Assembly (NCBI GenBank): GCA_024235175.1
Contig: JACKMX010000008.1
Coordinates: 124,001-188,000 of the forward strand
Source: Chromatiaceae bacterium
GTDB lineage: Bacteria; Pseudomonadota; Gammaproteobacteria; Chromatiales; Chromatiaceae
DNA length: 64,000 nucleotides
Reading direction: 5' to 3'
How positions within the stretch are numbered: position 1 is the stretch's first letter; the number at the start of each line of letters is the position of its first letter. The position numbers and the translations under genes are program-made. The notes under the pieces are model-generated. The model was given only the letters and a program-made list of their open reading frames with translations. It had not been told where the DNA came from and made no database searches. Positions 1-7,874 of this stretch are shown here, piece by piece.

Positions 1-1
1 C

Positions 2-385
2 TATCAGCACAATACGCGTTCGGGCAAGCACGCAATGTTTATACCCGTCGTGCATTCCGAAGCCTGTACCGGCTGTGGCTTGTGTGAGAAGGCGTGTATT
101 CTGGAGGAGGCGGCGATCAAGGTGTTTCCGACACATCTGGCGAAGGGAGAGCTGGGCAAGCATTACCGGCTCGGCTGGAAGGAGAAGCAGAAAGCTGGCG
201 GCGCGCTGGTGACACCCGACGCAGAGCACAGGTACAACCTCCCGGAAGGGGTACGCTACGACCTGCAGGGCAAGGGGTTGATCATGGACGGCACAGAGGA
301 AGTTCCTGTCTCGAGTAATCCATTGGATACCCTCAACGACGGCAATCCTCTGGATACCCTTAACAAGGGCCTGGAGGATCGGTGA
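2..385 (+). CDS. napG: NapG ferredoxin-type protein, 3' part (5' end outside window)
   Basis: The reading frame is open from the window edge (codons from base 2), so the gene starts upstream. About 127 codons of the C-terminal half remain. A 4Fe-4S motif, CTGCGLCEKACI, lies near the start of the fragment. NapG is a periplasmic four-cluster ferredoxin that, with NapH, passes electrons from ubiquinol to the nitrate reductase NapAB. The stop overlaps the napH start (TGATG), which implies translational coupling. The C-terminus carries two copies of NPLDTLN. The gene name rests on the following napH-napB-napC; another periplasmic polyferredoxin is less likely. Confidence 0.85.
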   Translation, partial: YQHNTRSGKHAMFIPVVHSEACTGCGLCEKACILEEAAIKVFPTHLAKGELGKHYRLGWKEKQKAGGALVTPDAEHRYNLPEGVRYDLQGKGLIMDGTEEVPVSSNPLDTLNDGNPLDTLNKGLEDR

Positions 386-1302
386 TGGCGACAAAACCCA
401 GACTTGGTAAGGAAGCCGTCGAAGCCAAGGGTTGGTTAAAAGCCAATAAATGGCTGATTCTTAGGCGCCTCAGTCAATTCGGCATACTGGGACTGTTTCT
501 GCTGGGGCCGTTGGCGGGAGTCTGGATCGTGAAGGGTAATCTGGCATACAGCATGACGCTGGATTTTCTCCCTCTCAGCGATCCCCACATACTTCTGCAG
601 GCGGTACTGGCGGGGGTGGAGCCACACGGGGAGGCGATCATCGGAGTGATCATCGTGGTTGTCGTCTACATGCTGATCGGTGGCCGGGTGTTCTGTTCCT
701 GGGTCTGCCCGGTGAATCTGGTTACCGATCTCTCCTGTTGCGTACGCAGAATGCTCGGTATCCGCACAAGCACTCAGCTTTCCCGTTCTGCACGATACTG
801 GCTGCTGGGGGTTACTTTGATTCTGCCCCTGATTACCGGTGCTATCGTATGGGAGATGTTCAACCCGGTGTCCATGGCTTTTCGCGGCCTGGTATTCGGA
901 TTGGGTATGGCCTGGGTGATCCTGCTCGGAATCTTTCTGTTCGATATCTTTGTTTCAAAAGAGGGATGGTGCGGCCGGCTCTGTCCGGTTGGGGCGTTTT
1001 ATAGCCTGTTGGGTTGGAAAAGTCTGCTGCGTGTGGTCGCCGAGGACAGGGAGAAATGCGACGACTGCATGGAATGCTACGAGGTGTGTCCGGAAGAGCA
1101 GGTGATACGGCCTGCTCTGAAAGGAAAGGAGCAAGGAATTGGTCCAGTGATTCTCTCGTCCAATTGCACCAATTGCGGGCGCTGTATCGATGTATGCGCC
1201 GAAGATGTCTTCCATTTTGGAAGCCGATTTGCCAATCAGAAAACGAACCTAGGATCAGCTGAAATCAAAACGAAAGAGCAAACTTTTTCCGATGCAGCTT
1301 AG
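385..1302 (+). CDS. napH: NapH quinol dehydrogenase membrane subunit
   Basis: This 305-residue inner-membrane polyferredoxin has a first membrane helix near residues 30-50, further helices to about residue 190, and two cysteine-rich loops of the NapH/NosR type (CSWVCPVN and CGRLCPVG). At the C-terminal end two cytoplasmic 4Fe-4S motifs follow, CDDCMECYEVC and CTNCGRCIDVC. NapGH oxidises quinol and feeds the Nap system, an energy-conserving complement to NapC. I prefer ATG at 385, which overlaps the napG stop; GTG at 382 is also possible. The 29-47 base gap to napB, in the same direction, fits one operon. Confidence 0.92.
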   Translation: MATKPRLGKEAVEAKGWLKANKWLILRRLSQFGILGLFLLGPLAGVWIVKGNLAYSMTLDFLPLSDPHILLQAVLAGVEPHGEAIIGVIIVVVVYMLIGGRVFCSWVCPVNLVTDLSCCVRRMLGIRTSTQLSRSARYWLLGVTLILPLITGAIVWEMFNPVSMAFRGLVFGLGMAWVILLGIFLFDIFVSKEGWCGRLCPVGAFYSLLGWKSLLRVVAEDREKCDDCMECYEVCPEEQVIRPALKGKEQGIGPVILSSNCTNCGRCIDVCAEDVFHFGSRFANQKTNLGSAEIKTKEQTFSDAA

Positions 1303-1349
1303 GTCCAAAGTATACCGGTATTGCAGATAGCGTGATGATGGAGAATGAA

Positions 1350-1781
1350 ATGAAAAAGATGATAGTAACTCTCACGACCGCTTTGGTGGTCCTGATATTC
1401 AGTGGTGCAATTATGGCGGGGGCCGTTGACTCTCTTCGCGGAGGGCAGGCACTAACGGAAAACGCAAAAGAGCCGGCAAAAAAAGATGCGTTGGTTGTTA
1501 AAGGCGGCATTGAGAGGAGTTACAAGCAGCAGCCGCCGGTGATTCCGCACAAGACCGATAAGGACGAAATAAATCTCAAGGTTAATACCTGTTTGAACTG
1601 TCACAGCGAAAAGACCTATGAAGCAAAGAAAGCACCGAAGGTTGGCGACAGCCACTTTGTAAACCGGGATGGTAAAGTGCTGACAACCATATCCAGCCGC
1701 CGCTACTTCTGCGAGCAGTGCCATGCACCTCAGGTAAACGCAGATCCCCTGGTCGAGAATACCTTCCAAGGGGTTAAATAG
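1350..1781 (+). CDS. napB: NapB diheme cytochrome c subunit of periplasmic nitrate reductase
   Basis: The 143-residue product begins with a secretion signal (MKKMIV..., hydrophobic to about residue 24) and carries two c-type heme sites, CLNCH at residues 81-85 and CEQCH at 121-125. NapB is the small electron-transfer subunit that docks on catalytic NapA in the periplasm; NapA is not in the window and probably lies upstream of napG. Start choice: ATG 1350 has GGAG six bases upstream and gives a clean signal peptide, whereas GTG 1332 or ATG 1335/1338 would add a short charged leader. Length and heme count fit the family. Confidence 0.9.
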   Translation: MKKMIVTLTTALVVLIFSGAIMAGAVDSLRGGQALTENAKEPAKKDALVVKGGIERSYKQQPPVIPHKTDKDEINLKVNTCLNCHSEKTYEAKKAPKVGDSHFVNRDGKVLTTISSRRYFCEQCHAPQVNADPLVENTFQGVK

Positions 1782-1799
1782 GGGATAGGTGAAAATGGG

Positions 1800-1827
1800 C
1801 TCCCGGTCGGGTCGGTATGACCGGGAG
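1800..1827 (+). promoter_or_regulatory. Stem-loop between napB and napC
   Basis: A perfect 9-bp inverted repeat, CTCCCGGTC / GACCGGGAG, with a 10-base loop lies between the napB stop and the napC start. It is followed by TCTTTAA rather than a strong T-run, so it looks more like an RNA-stabilising or partial attenuation hairpin than a full terminator. Confidence 0.5.
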
Positions 1828-1868
1828 TCTTTAACAATACAATCAAGTCGAAAAAGTAGGGGATCGCA

Positions 1869-2456
1869 ATGACTTCGGGCGAAAAAAGGGGCACCTTCGG
1901 TGTGTTGGTAGTTGGAGTTGTTTTGGGTATCGCCCTGTGGGGTGGTTTTAACTGGACCCTGGATTTGACCAATACTGAGCAGTTCTGCATCAGCTGTCAT
2001 GAGATGGAGGCCACGCCATATAATGAACTGCAGGAAACCGTTCACTTCACCAACAGGACCGGTGTACGCGCAACCTGTCCGGATTGTCACGTGCCACGGC
2101 CATGGATTTATAAAATCATTCGAAAAATCAAGGCATCCAATGAGCTATACCACCATTTCGTGACAGGGGAGGTTGATACGCCGGAGAAGTTCGAAGAGAA
2201 ACGGATGGATCTGGCCAAGCACGTTTGGCAAGCGATGAAGGAGACCGACTCCAGAGAGTGCCGCAACTGCCATAAATTCCAGTCAATGAATCTGGAAAAG
2301 CAACAATCACGCGCGGCGGACGCACATGATCCCTATTACTGGGAAGCGGTGGACGGAAAAGAGCCATCCTATACCTGTATAGATTGCCACAAAGGTATAG
2401 CCCATTCGCTGCCGGAAGGGTTTGATCCGACTTGGAACTCACCGGGAGAAGGCTAA
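1869..2456 (+). CDS. napC: NapC/NirT-family tetraheme cytochrome c
   Basis: This 195-residue quinol dehydrogenase has one N-terminal membrane anchor (about residues 10-28) and a periplasmic domain with four CxxCH heme sites at residues 40, 70, 131 and 170. NapC/NirT proteins take electrons from the quinol pool and pass them to periplasmic reductases, here presumably NapAB. It is the last gene of the nap operon, 87 bases after napB, and is followed by an intrinsic terminator. NrfH/NirT-type members are alternatives by sequence, but the nap context decides the name. Confidence 0.92.
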   Translation: MTSGEKRGTFGVLVVGVVLGIALWGGFNWTLDLTNTEQFCISCHEMEATPYNELQETVHFTNRTGVRATCPDCHVPRPWIYKIIRKIKASNELYHHFVTGEVDTPEKFEEKRMDLAKHVWQAMKETDSRECRNCHKFQSMNLEKQQSRAADAHDPYYWEAVDGKEPSYTCIDCHKGIAHSLPEGFDPTWNSPGEG

Positions 2457-2512
2457 TCGGCAGACGTGCGAACCGCTGCCAAGCATTATCAATTTAAAAA
2501 AGAGCGTTCGGT

Positions 2513-2550
2513 AGCCTGGCGGGATCGTACCTGCCGGGCTATTGTTTTTT
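2513..2550 (+). terminator. Rho-independent terminator after napC
   Basis: The arms AGCCTGGCGGG and CCTGCCGGGCT form an 11-bp stem (with G-U pairs) around a 6-base loop. The downstream arm is followed by ATTGTTTTTT. This ends the nap operon and separates it from moaA. Confidence 0.8.
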
Positions 2551-2598
2551 CTATCTGAAAAAGAAAAGATTACTCTTCTTAAACGGAGATCCTGATCG

Positions 2599-3579
2599 GT
2601 GACAGAATTAATTGATCCTTTCGGCCGAAAAGTCGAGTATTTACGACTGTCAGTGACTGATCGGTGTGATTTTCGCTGCTTCTACTGTATTCCCAAAGGA
2701 TTCAAGGATTTTACAGACTCAGAAAATCGTCTGAGTTTGGAGGAGTTTGTTCGACTGATACGGCTTTTCAGCGAATTGGGTGTGGATAAAATCCGTATAA
2801 CCGGGGGCGAACCGTTGGTGCGTCCCGATATCACGCAGTTGATTGCAAGGCTTTCAGAGCTGCCGGGAATCTCTGATCTCTCAATGAGTACCAACGCCTC
2901 TCAACTGGAGGCACACGCAGCCAATCTAAAACAAGCCGGTATCGGCCGTATCAATGTCAGCCTGGACTCTCTACAACCCGATCGCTTCCACAGTATTACT
3001 CAGGGTAACCTGGAACAGGTTATAGCTGGCCTGCTGGCAGCCAGGGAAGCGGGTATTCACCCGATAAAAATTAACATGGTGGTCATGCGTGACCAAAATC
3101 TCGATGAAGTGGGCGACATGGTCGATTTTTGTATCGAACATGGCTTTACGCTTCGGTTTATAGAGACCATGCCGGTGGGTGCAGCCGGACAAAACGCGAA
3201 GGAGAGCTACGTTAGCCTGGATGAGGTACGCACTATATTGTCCAGGCGGTTTGAGTTTGAGCCCTGCAAAATGAAGGGTGCGGGTCCGGCCAAGTATTTG
3301 AGAGTAAAAGGAGAGCGCCTGAAAATTGGTTTTATTACGCCTATGTCTCAACATTTTTGCGACAGTTGCAACCGTGTAAGGCTATCTTGTGAAGGGACAC
3401 TTTATCTTTGCCTGGGCCAGCAGGATAAGCTTGAAATGCGTCCGTTGCTGCGACAAGGCCTGAGCGACTTGGAGTTAAAAGCCGAAATTCGGAATGCAAT
3501 TCAACGTAAACCGGAGAAACACGAATTCAACACCAGTCCCGATCAGGTAGTGAGGGTTATGTCGATGACGGGGGGATAA
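2599..3579 (+). CDS. moaA: GTP 3',8-cyclase MoaA (molybdenum cofactor biosynthesis)
   Basis: MoaA is a radical-SAM enzyme that, with MoaC, converts GTP to the pterin precursor of molybdenum cofactor. The 326-residue protein shows the N-terminal radical-SAM motif CDFRCFYC (Cys 23, 27, 30), the ITGGEP motif, and the second C-terminal iron-sulfur motif CX2CX13C (Cys 254, 257, 271). It ends in Met-Thr-Gly-Gly, the conserved GG tail needed for GTP cyclisation. The start is GTG, with GGAG ten bases upstream. NapA is a molybdoenzyme, so this position next to nap makes functional sense. Confidence 0.96.
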   Translation: MTELIDPFGRKVEYLRLSVTDRCDFRCFYCIPKGFKDFTDSENRLSLEEFVRLIRLFSELGVDKIRITGGEPLVRPDITQLIARLSELPGISDLSMSTNASQLEAHAANLKQAGIGRINVSLDSLQPDRFHSITQGNLEQVIAGLLAAREAGIHPIKINMVVMRDQNLDEVGDMVDFCIEHGFTLRFIETMPVGAAGQNAKESYVSLDEVRTILSRRFEFEPCKMKGAGPAKYLRVKGERLKIGFITPMSQHFCDSCNRVRLSCEGTLYLCLGQQDKLEMRPLLRQGLSDLELKAEIRNAIQRKPEKHEFNTSPDQVVRVMSMTGG

Positions 3580-3646
3580 GCCCTGTTACTTCTTCCTGTC
3601 GACCGCCTTTTTTACATCCAGACCAGAGATACCGGTGCACCTTACT

Positions 3647-3946
3647 TTATGGCAGCACCTTTTTGAATGGTTTTACGGTAACTTTGGAATACACTCCGGT
3701 CAGAGTATAAGGATCGTCATCGGCCCAGGCTTTAGCTTCGGCGAGATCTTCGAATTCAGCCACGATCAGACTGCCGCTAAAGCCGGCGGGACCGGGATCT
3801 TCACTGTCGACTGATGGATGAGGCCCAGCCAGAAGTAATCTTCCTTCATCACAAAGTGCTTTCAGTCTGGCAACATGTCCAGGCCGGGCCTGAAGGCGTG
3901 CCTCGAGGCTGTCCTCCCTGTCAACTCCCATAATCGCGTAGAACAT
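3647..3946 (-). CDS. yciI: YciI family protein
   Basis: This is a 99-residue protein of the YciI/YCII fold, a small alpha-beta ferredoxin-like family. It has the family pattern of an N-terminal MFYAIMG strand, a central LLAGPHPS segment and SLIVAEFEDLAEAKAWADDDPY. The conserved His and Asp of the family active-site-like pocket are present in GPHPSVDS. The cellular function is not firmly known. It lies 14 bases after yciB on the same strand, a pairing conserved in gammaproteobacteria, and converges on moaA. Confidence 0.9.
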   Translation of the reverse strand: MFYAIMGVDREDSLEARLQARPGHVARLKALCDEGRLLLAGPHPSVDSEDPGPAGFSGSLIVAEFEDLAEAKAWADDDPYTLTGVYSKVTVKPFKKVLP

Positions 3947-3960
3947 TAATCCCCCCTTTG

Positions 3961-4506
3961 CTAAGTTTCTTCCTGTTTCTGGTCCTGAATGTGGCGTGCC
4001 ATGTAGAAGGATTGTAGTACTACAAAGACAACAGTCAGGCCAAGCATGCCGAACAGTTTGAAATTAACCCACGTCTCTTCCGAAAAATTGAACGCAACAT
4101 ATAGATTGAGAATGCCCGATCCCAGAAAAAAAATCCCCCAGGAGATATTCAGCCGGGTCCATATGTTGGCCGGCAGCTCAATTGCATGGCTCATCATGCG
4201 TTCCACCATTGATTTTTTTCCAACAAACTGACTGCCTAGAAATACAGTGGCAAACAGCCAATTCACCACCGTAGGTTTCCATTTGATAAACAGTGGATCG
4301 CGCAACGCCAAGGTCAGCCCACCAAAAACAACAAGTAGCCCGAGGGTTACCAGATGCATTTTTTCAATTTTTTTCCTGAACAGCCACGAATAGCCAACCT
4401 GCAGTACGGATGCGACGATAGCGACCGCTGTCGCCACATAAATATCGTAGAGCTGGTAAGCAAAGAAAAAGAGAACTATTGGAAGGAAGTCTGCTAGGAA
4501 TTTCAT
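3961..4506 (-). CDS. yciB: Inner membrane-spanning protein YciB (septation protein A)
   Basis: The 181-residue protein has five hydrophobic segments spread over its whole length and typical YciB/IspZ features: MKFLADFLPIVLFFFAYQ at the N-terminus, the motif KWKPTVVNWLFA in the middle and WVNFKLFG towards the end. Family members sit in the inner membrane and have been linked to cell-envelope integrity and septation. It is three bases downstream of the unknown 254-residue gene and just upstream of yciI, so the three probably form one minus-strand operon. Confidence 0.93.
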   Translation of the reverse strand: MKFLADFLPIVLFFFAYQLYDIYVATAVAIVASVLQVGYSWLFRKKIEKMHLVTLGLLVVFGGLTLALRDPLFIKWKPTVVNWLFATVFLGSQFVGKKSMVERMMSHAIELPANIWTRLNISWGIFFLGSGILNLYVAFNFSEETWVNFKLFGMLGLTVVFVVLQSFYMARHIQDQKQEET

Positions 4507-4509
4507 CTT

Positions 4510-5274
4510 TTAGTGAAGAGTTGAAACAGGTGGATATTCCCGGTAATAACGTTCAATGATCTCGCGCACTTCCACAGGGTATCCCATTAAATTGACCTGC
4601 TCCATTCCTTCGCTGAAAAAACCCGGAGCGGCATCGGGCAACTGCTGTACCACATCAGAAAATGCTGATTCCATTAACCGCGGTGAATGGGTTCGGGTGG
4701 CGACTATCGCTCTGTTGAGGAGGAGGAGATGACGGGGATTGTTCATAGTGTTTTCAAAAACGAATTCAGGCGCTTCCAAAGGCGATGTGGCATCAAGTAT
4801 TTCCACCATGACATGGAAAAGACGCTCCAGATCCATCTTCTCATGGGATTGATTGGCGATTCGCGCTATCCCATTGACTACTAATTCCACGGATCTCAGC
4901 TCACCATTCTGCCGGGCCACCCAGAGACCCAGGGAGAGTGCAAGCCGCTCCAGACGATCCATCTGCTCCCCAAGACCCAGGTCGATGGAGAGCTTGTAGA
5001 GTTCCGTCAACATGTTGAGTCCGTAGCTTCCCATTTCACTGATATCCAACACTTCTGGAGTGTTGTTTCCGTTTCCTTGGCCGGTGTTATTGTTCCACTC
5101 CTGAATCCGCAAAACCTCAATCAGTTGTTTCAACATCTCCTTCAGTATCTCAGGCGGCGCCCTCCCGTTGGTGGAGGCAGATGCATTGGTATCGTTCCAG
5201 GCATCCAATATATCTTGCACCGTATCGGAGAGGTTTTCTGCAAACCAGCTGAGATTTATAGGTGGTAACTCCAT
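4510..5274 (-). CDS. Hypothetical protein, predicted helical, soluble
   Basis: I do not recognise a family in this 254-residue protein. It has no signal peptide or membrane helix. It looks mostly alpha-helical, with many leucine-spaced segments such as LTELYKLSIDLGLGEQMDRL. A polar Asn/Gly-rich linker lies near residues 60-70 (NNNTGQGNGNN) between an N-terminal helical part and a longer C-terminal part. It is the first gene before yciB, only three bases apart, so it is probably co-transcribed with yciB and yciI. Coding is supported by length, the tight spacing and the absence of a competing frame. Confidence 0.75.
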   Translation of the reverse strand: MELPPINLSWFAENLSDTVQDILDAWNDTNASASTNGRAPPEILKEMLKQLIEVLRIQEWNNNTGQGNGNNTPEVLDISEMGSYGLNMLTELYKLSIDLGLGEQMDRLERLALSLGLWVARQNGELRSVELVVNGIARIANQSHEKMDLERLFHVMVEILDATSPLEAPEFVFENTMNNPRHLLLLNRAIVATRTHSPRLMESAFSDVVQQLPDAAPGFFSEGMEQVNLMGYPVEVREIIERYYREYPPVSTLH

Positions 5275-5601
5275 GCTACGGCGCTCAATTCAATTGCAAA
5301 CCATCAGCCAAGCAGCATACTTTACCCGACCTGCCCACACAAATACCAAGTATCTTATTTACTCCATGCATTAGGATCGGAAAGCGGATTCGTCAAGCAA
5401 AGAGGTTGATTTTATTGTTGTAGGCCGAGGAACAGGGGTTATCAGCGGAGGTACATGGATAACTTGGGAATCTAAAGCTTATCCTTGGCCTCAGCACTCG
5501 GCTTCTTGTTGTGTATTTATCAACTTACGAGGTTTTTAAACACATATAGTTATTCGTGCAAGAGAAAGGTTTCTACCGGTTATTCCCGATACAATGTGGT
5601 T
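5275..5601. other. Divergent intergenic region between the yciB operon and rnm
   Basis: About 330 bases separate the two divergent genes and presumably hold both promoters. The rnm frame is open upstream to 5485, but that extension (39 residues, Cys/Tyr/Ser-rich) does not resemble the family, so I treat it as untranslated. I see no confident promoter pair or repeat. Confidence 0.4.
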
Positions 5602-6450
5602 ATGAAAGTGAATTACGACCTGCACACACACTCGACAGCCTCCGACGGCACGCTGGCACCGGCGGAGCTGGTTCGGCAGGCGGCGCATTCGAACATCCAG
5701 GTGCTGGCGCTGACCGACCACGATACTACCGCGGGAGTGGCAGAGGCTGCCAGCGCGGCTCAATATCATGGAATCGGGTTTGTTCCAGGAGTCGAGATAT
5801 CGGCAACCTGGGGCAGTAAAGGGATTCATATTGTTGGGCTGGGCATTGATCCTGATTGTGCAATACTGCGTCAGGGCCTTGAGTCAATACGTGAATATCG
5901 TCTCTGGAGAGCGAGAGAAATAGGTCGCAAGCTTGATGAGAAAGGCATATCCGAAGCCTTTGAAGGAGCCAGGCTGCTGGCTCGTGGGGGGCTTATAGCA
6001 CGGCCGCATTTTGCCCGCTATCTGATTGCACAAGGTGTCGCATCTGATATGCGGACTGTTTTCAAACGCTATCTGGTCAGGGGAAAACCCGGTTTTGTTC
6101 CCAGTCGATGGGTGACACTTAATGAAGCAGTAACCTGGATCAAAGCAGCAGGGGGTCAGGCGGTTATTGCTCATCCAGCCCGCTACTCCCTGACCAGAAC
6201 GAAACTGAGAAAATTGCTTGGAGAGTTTGTTGGCGCAGGTGGCGAAGGGCTGGAGGTGGTATCTGGTGCTCATAGTCGTGAGGAAACCCGAACGATGGCA
6301 TTTCATGCGCTAGATTTTGGCCTGTCAGCATCTATGGGCTCTGACTATCATGGTCCGGAATGTTCTTGGATTGAACTTGGTCGGCTGCCCGAACTGCCTG
6401 CAGAGGCTGTTCCGATCTGGAGGGATTGGGCAGATTCATCTCCTTTGTAG
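5602..6450 (+). CDS. rnm: PHP-domain phosphoesterase, RNase AM (YciV/TrpH family)
   Basis: The 282-residue PHP-domain protein has all expected metal-ligand motifs: DLHTHSTASDG at residues 6-16, DHDT in the second motif, PGVEIS, RPHFARYL, IAHPARY and the C-terminal SDYHGP. The E. coli homologue YciV acts on 5' ends of RNA, including 23S rRNA maturation (RNase AM). ATG 5602 gives the family start MKVNYDLHTHS; the longer frame from 5485 has no family support. It is followed by yciO, as in many gammaproteobacteria. Confidence 0.9.
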   Translation: MKVNYDLHTHSTASDGTLAPAELVRQAAHSNIQVLALTDHDTTAGVAEAASAAQYHGIGFVPGVEISATWGSKGIHIVGLGIDPDCAILRQGLESIREYRLWRAREIGRKLDEKGISEAFEGARLLARGGLIARPHFARYLIAQGVASDMRTVFKRYLVRGKPGFVPSRWVTLNEAVTWIKAAGGQAVIAHPARYSLTRTKLRKLLGEFVGAGGEGLEVVSGAHSREETRTMAFHALDFGLSASMGSDYHGPECSWIELGRLPELPAEAVPIWRDWADSSPL

Positions 6451-6519
6451 GCTTCCGATAGGGTATCATGTGCTCCTTTTGTCCCTGGAGTGTCGGTAGC
6501 TCCATTTGAACGGATCACG

Positions 6520-7146
6520 ATGGCTCAATTTTTCCAGATTCACCCGGATAATCCCCAGGTAAGATTGATCAGGCAGGCGGTGGAGATTATCCACAATGGT
6601 GGTGTTGTCATCTATCCTACGGACTCCAGTTATGCATTGGGATGCCACATTGGGGATAAAGGAGCGATGGAACGAATCCGGCAGATTCGTCGGGTGGATG
6701 ATAAACACAATTTTACCTTGGTCTGCCGCGATTTGTCTGAGATCGCAACTTATGCCCGGGTCGGTAATCAACACTACCGGTTACTCAAGCTGTTGACACC
6801 GGGACCCTATACCTTTATCCATCGGGCAACCAAGCAGGTTCCGAGACGTCTGCAGCATCCCCGGCGTAAGACTATCGGAATAAGGGTGCCGGATAACAGG
6901 ATTGCCCAGGCGCTGCTGGATGAGCTTCGAGAGCCACTGATGAGTTCCACCTTGATACTTCCGCGCGAAGAGTTGCCAATGACGGATCCCTACGATATGC
7001 GGCAGGTGATCGGACATGCCGTCGATCTGATTATTGATGGAGGATACTGTGGCCTGGAACCGACAACAGTGTTGGATATGGAAGAGGAGACGCCACGGGT
7101 TTTGCGCATCGGCAAAGGGGATGTCTCTCTGTTTGAACAGGTCTAG
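6520..7146 (+). CDS. yciO: YciO, Sua5/YrdC-family protein
   Basis: The 208-residue protein has the YrdC-like dsRNA-binding fold. Its N-terminus (AQFFQIHPDNPQ, then YPTDSSYALGCHIG) closely follows E. coli YciO. The family is related to the threonylcarbamoyl-AMP synthase TsaC/Sua5, but YciO is a separate branch whose physiological role is less clear. Start ATG 6520 matches the E. coli start; the frame extends upstream to GTG 6490 without similarity. The gene is 69 bases after rnm and 6 bases before the site-2 protease, so it is probably operonic. Confidence 0.93.
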   Translation: MAQFFQIHPDNPQVRLIRQAVEIIHNGGVVIYPTDSSYALGCHIGDKGAMERIRQIRRVDDKHNFTLVCRDLSEIATYARVGNQHYRLLKLLTPGPYTFIHRATKQVPRRLQHPRRKTIGIRVPDNRIAQALLDELREPLMSSTLILPREELPMTDPYDMRQVIGHAVDLIIDGGYCGLEPTTVLDMEEETPRVLRIGKGDVSLFEQV

Positions 7147-7152
7147 CCGGTT

Positions 7153-7854
7153 ATGGAAGCACTAAACACAATACAGAAACTGATTGTATTCTCTCTGCCC
7201 ATTTTGCTTGCGATCACCGTGCACGAAGCAGCGCATGGTTGGAGCGCAAGCAGGCTGGGTGACTCAACCGCGAAAATGCTGGGACGGGTCACCTTCAATC
7301 CATTCAAGCATATTGACCCGATCGGTACGGTTGCCGTTCCGCTGATACTGGTGATTCTGGCAAAAGTAACGGGCGCACCCCTGTTTCTGTTTGGCTGGGC
7401 CAAACCGGTTCCGGTCAGCTGGAGGAATCTGAATAATCCGCGGCGTGACATGGCGTTGGTGGCTTTGGCAGGTCCTGGTGCCAATCTGCTCATGGCGATA
7501 CTCTGGGCGCTCGCGATAAAACTGGGGGGTGAGCTTTACTCTATCTCACAGTGGGTTGCGCTGCCGCTGATCTATATGGGTGGCGCAGGGATTCTGATCA
7601 ACCTGGTTCTTATGGTGCTCAATCTGATGCCAATTCTGCCATTGGACGGGGGACGTGTATTGAATTCACTGCTGCCGTCACGTTTGGCAGCGCAATATTC
7701 CCGGCTGGAGCCTTATGGATTGATAGTCATCATCCTGCTGTTGATGACAGGCATGCTGGGTCGGATACTTTGGCCTTTGGTTGACCTCTTTATGGGGCTG
7801 CTGCCGGTGCCAGACATACTGCTACAGCGCTTGATTACTTTCTTATTAATGTAA
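7153..7854 (+). CDS. Site-2 protease family membrane metalloprotease (M50B)
   Basis: The 233-residue integral membrane protein has the zinc motif HEAAH at residues 24-28 in the first hydrophobic helix and the third ligand in MPILPLDGGRV (Asp 165). This is the compact FtsH-neighbour type of the M50 family, lacking PDZ domains. Such enzymes cut substrates within the membrane; the substrate here is unknown. It is packed between yciO (6 bases) and trpS (20 bases), a common arrangement near scpA-scpB. Confidence 0.9.
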   Translation: MEALNTIQKLIVFSLPILLAITVHEAAHGWSASRLGDSTAKMLGRVTFNPFKHIDPIGTVAVPLILVILAKVTGAPLFLFGWAKPVPVSWRNLNNPRRDMALVALAGPGANLLMAILWALAIKLGGELYSISQWVALPLIYMGGAGILINLVLMVLNLMPILPLDGGRVLNSLLPSRLAAQYSRLEPYGLIVIILLLMTGMLGRILWPLVDLFMGLLPVPDILLQRLITFLLM

Positions 7855-7874
7855 TAAAACCAGGGACTACCGAC

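Noticed and set aside
1452..2090. Long minus-strand open frame across napB and napC (212 codons)
   Set aside because: Fully antisense to two clear cytochrome genes; no ribosome-binding site or recognisable product.
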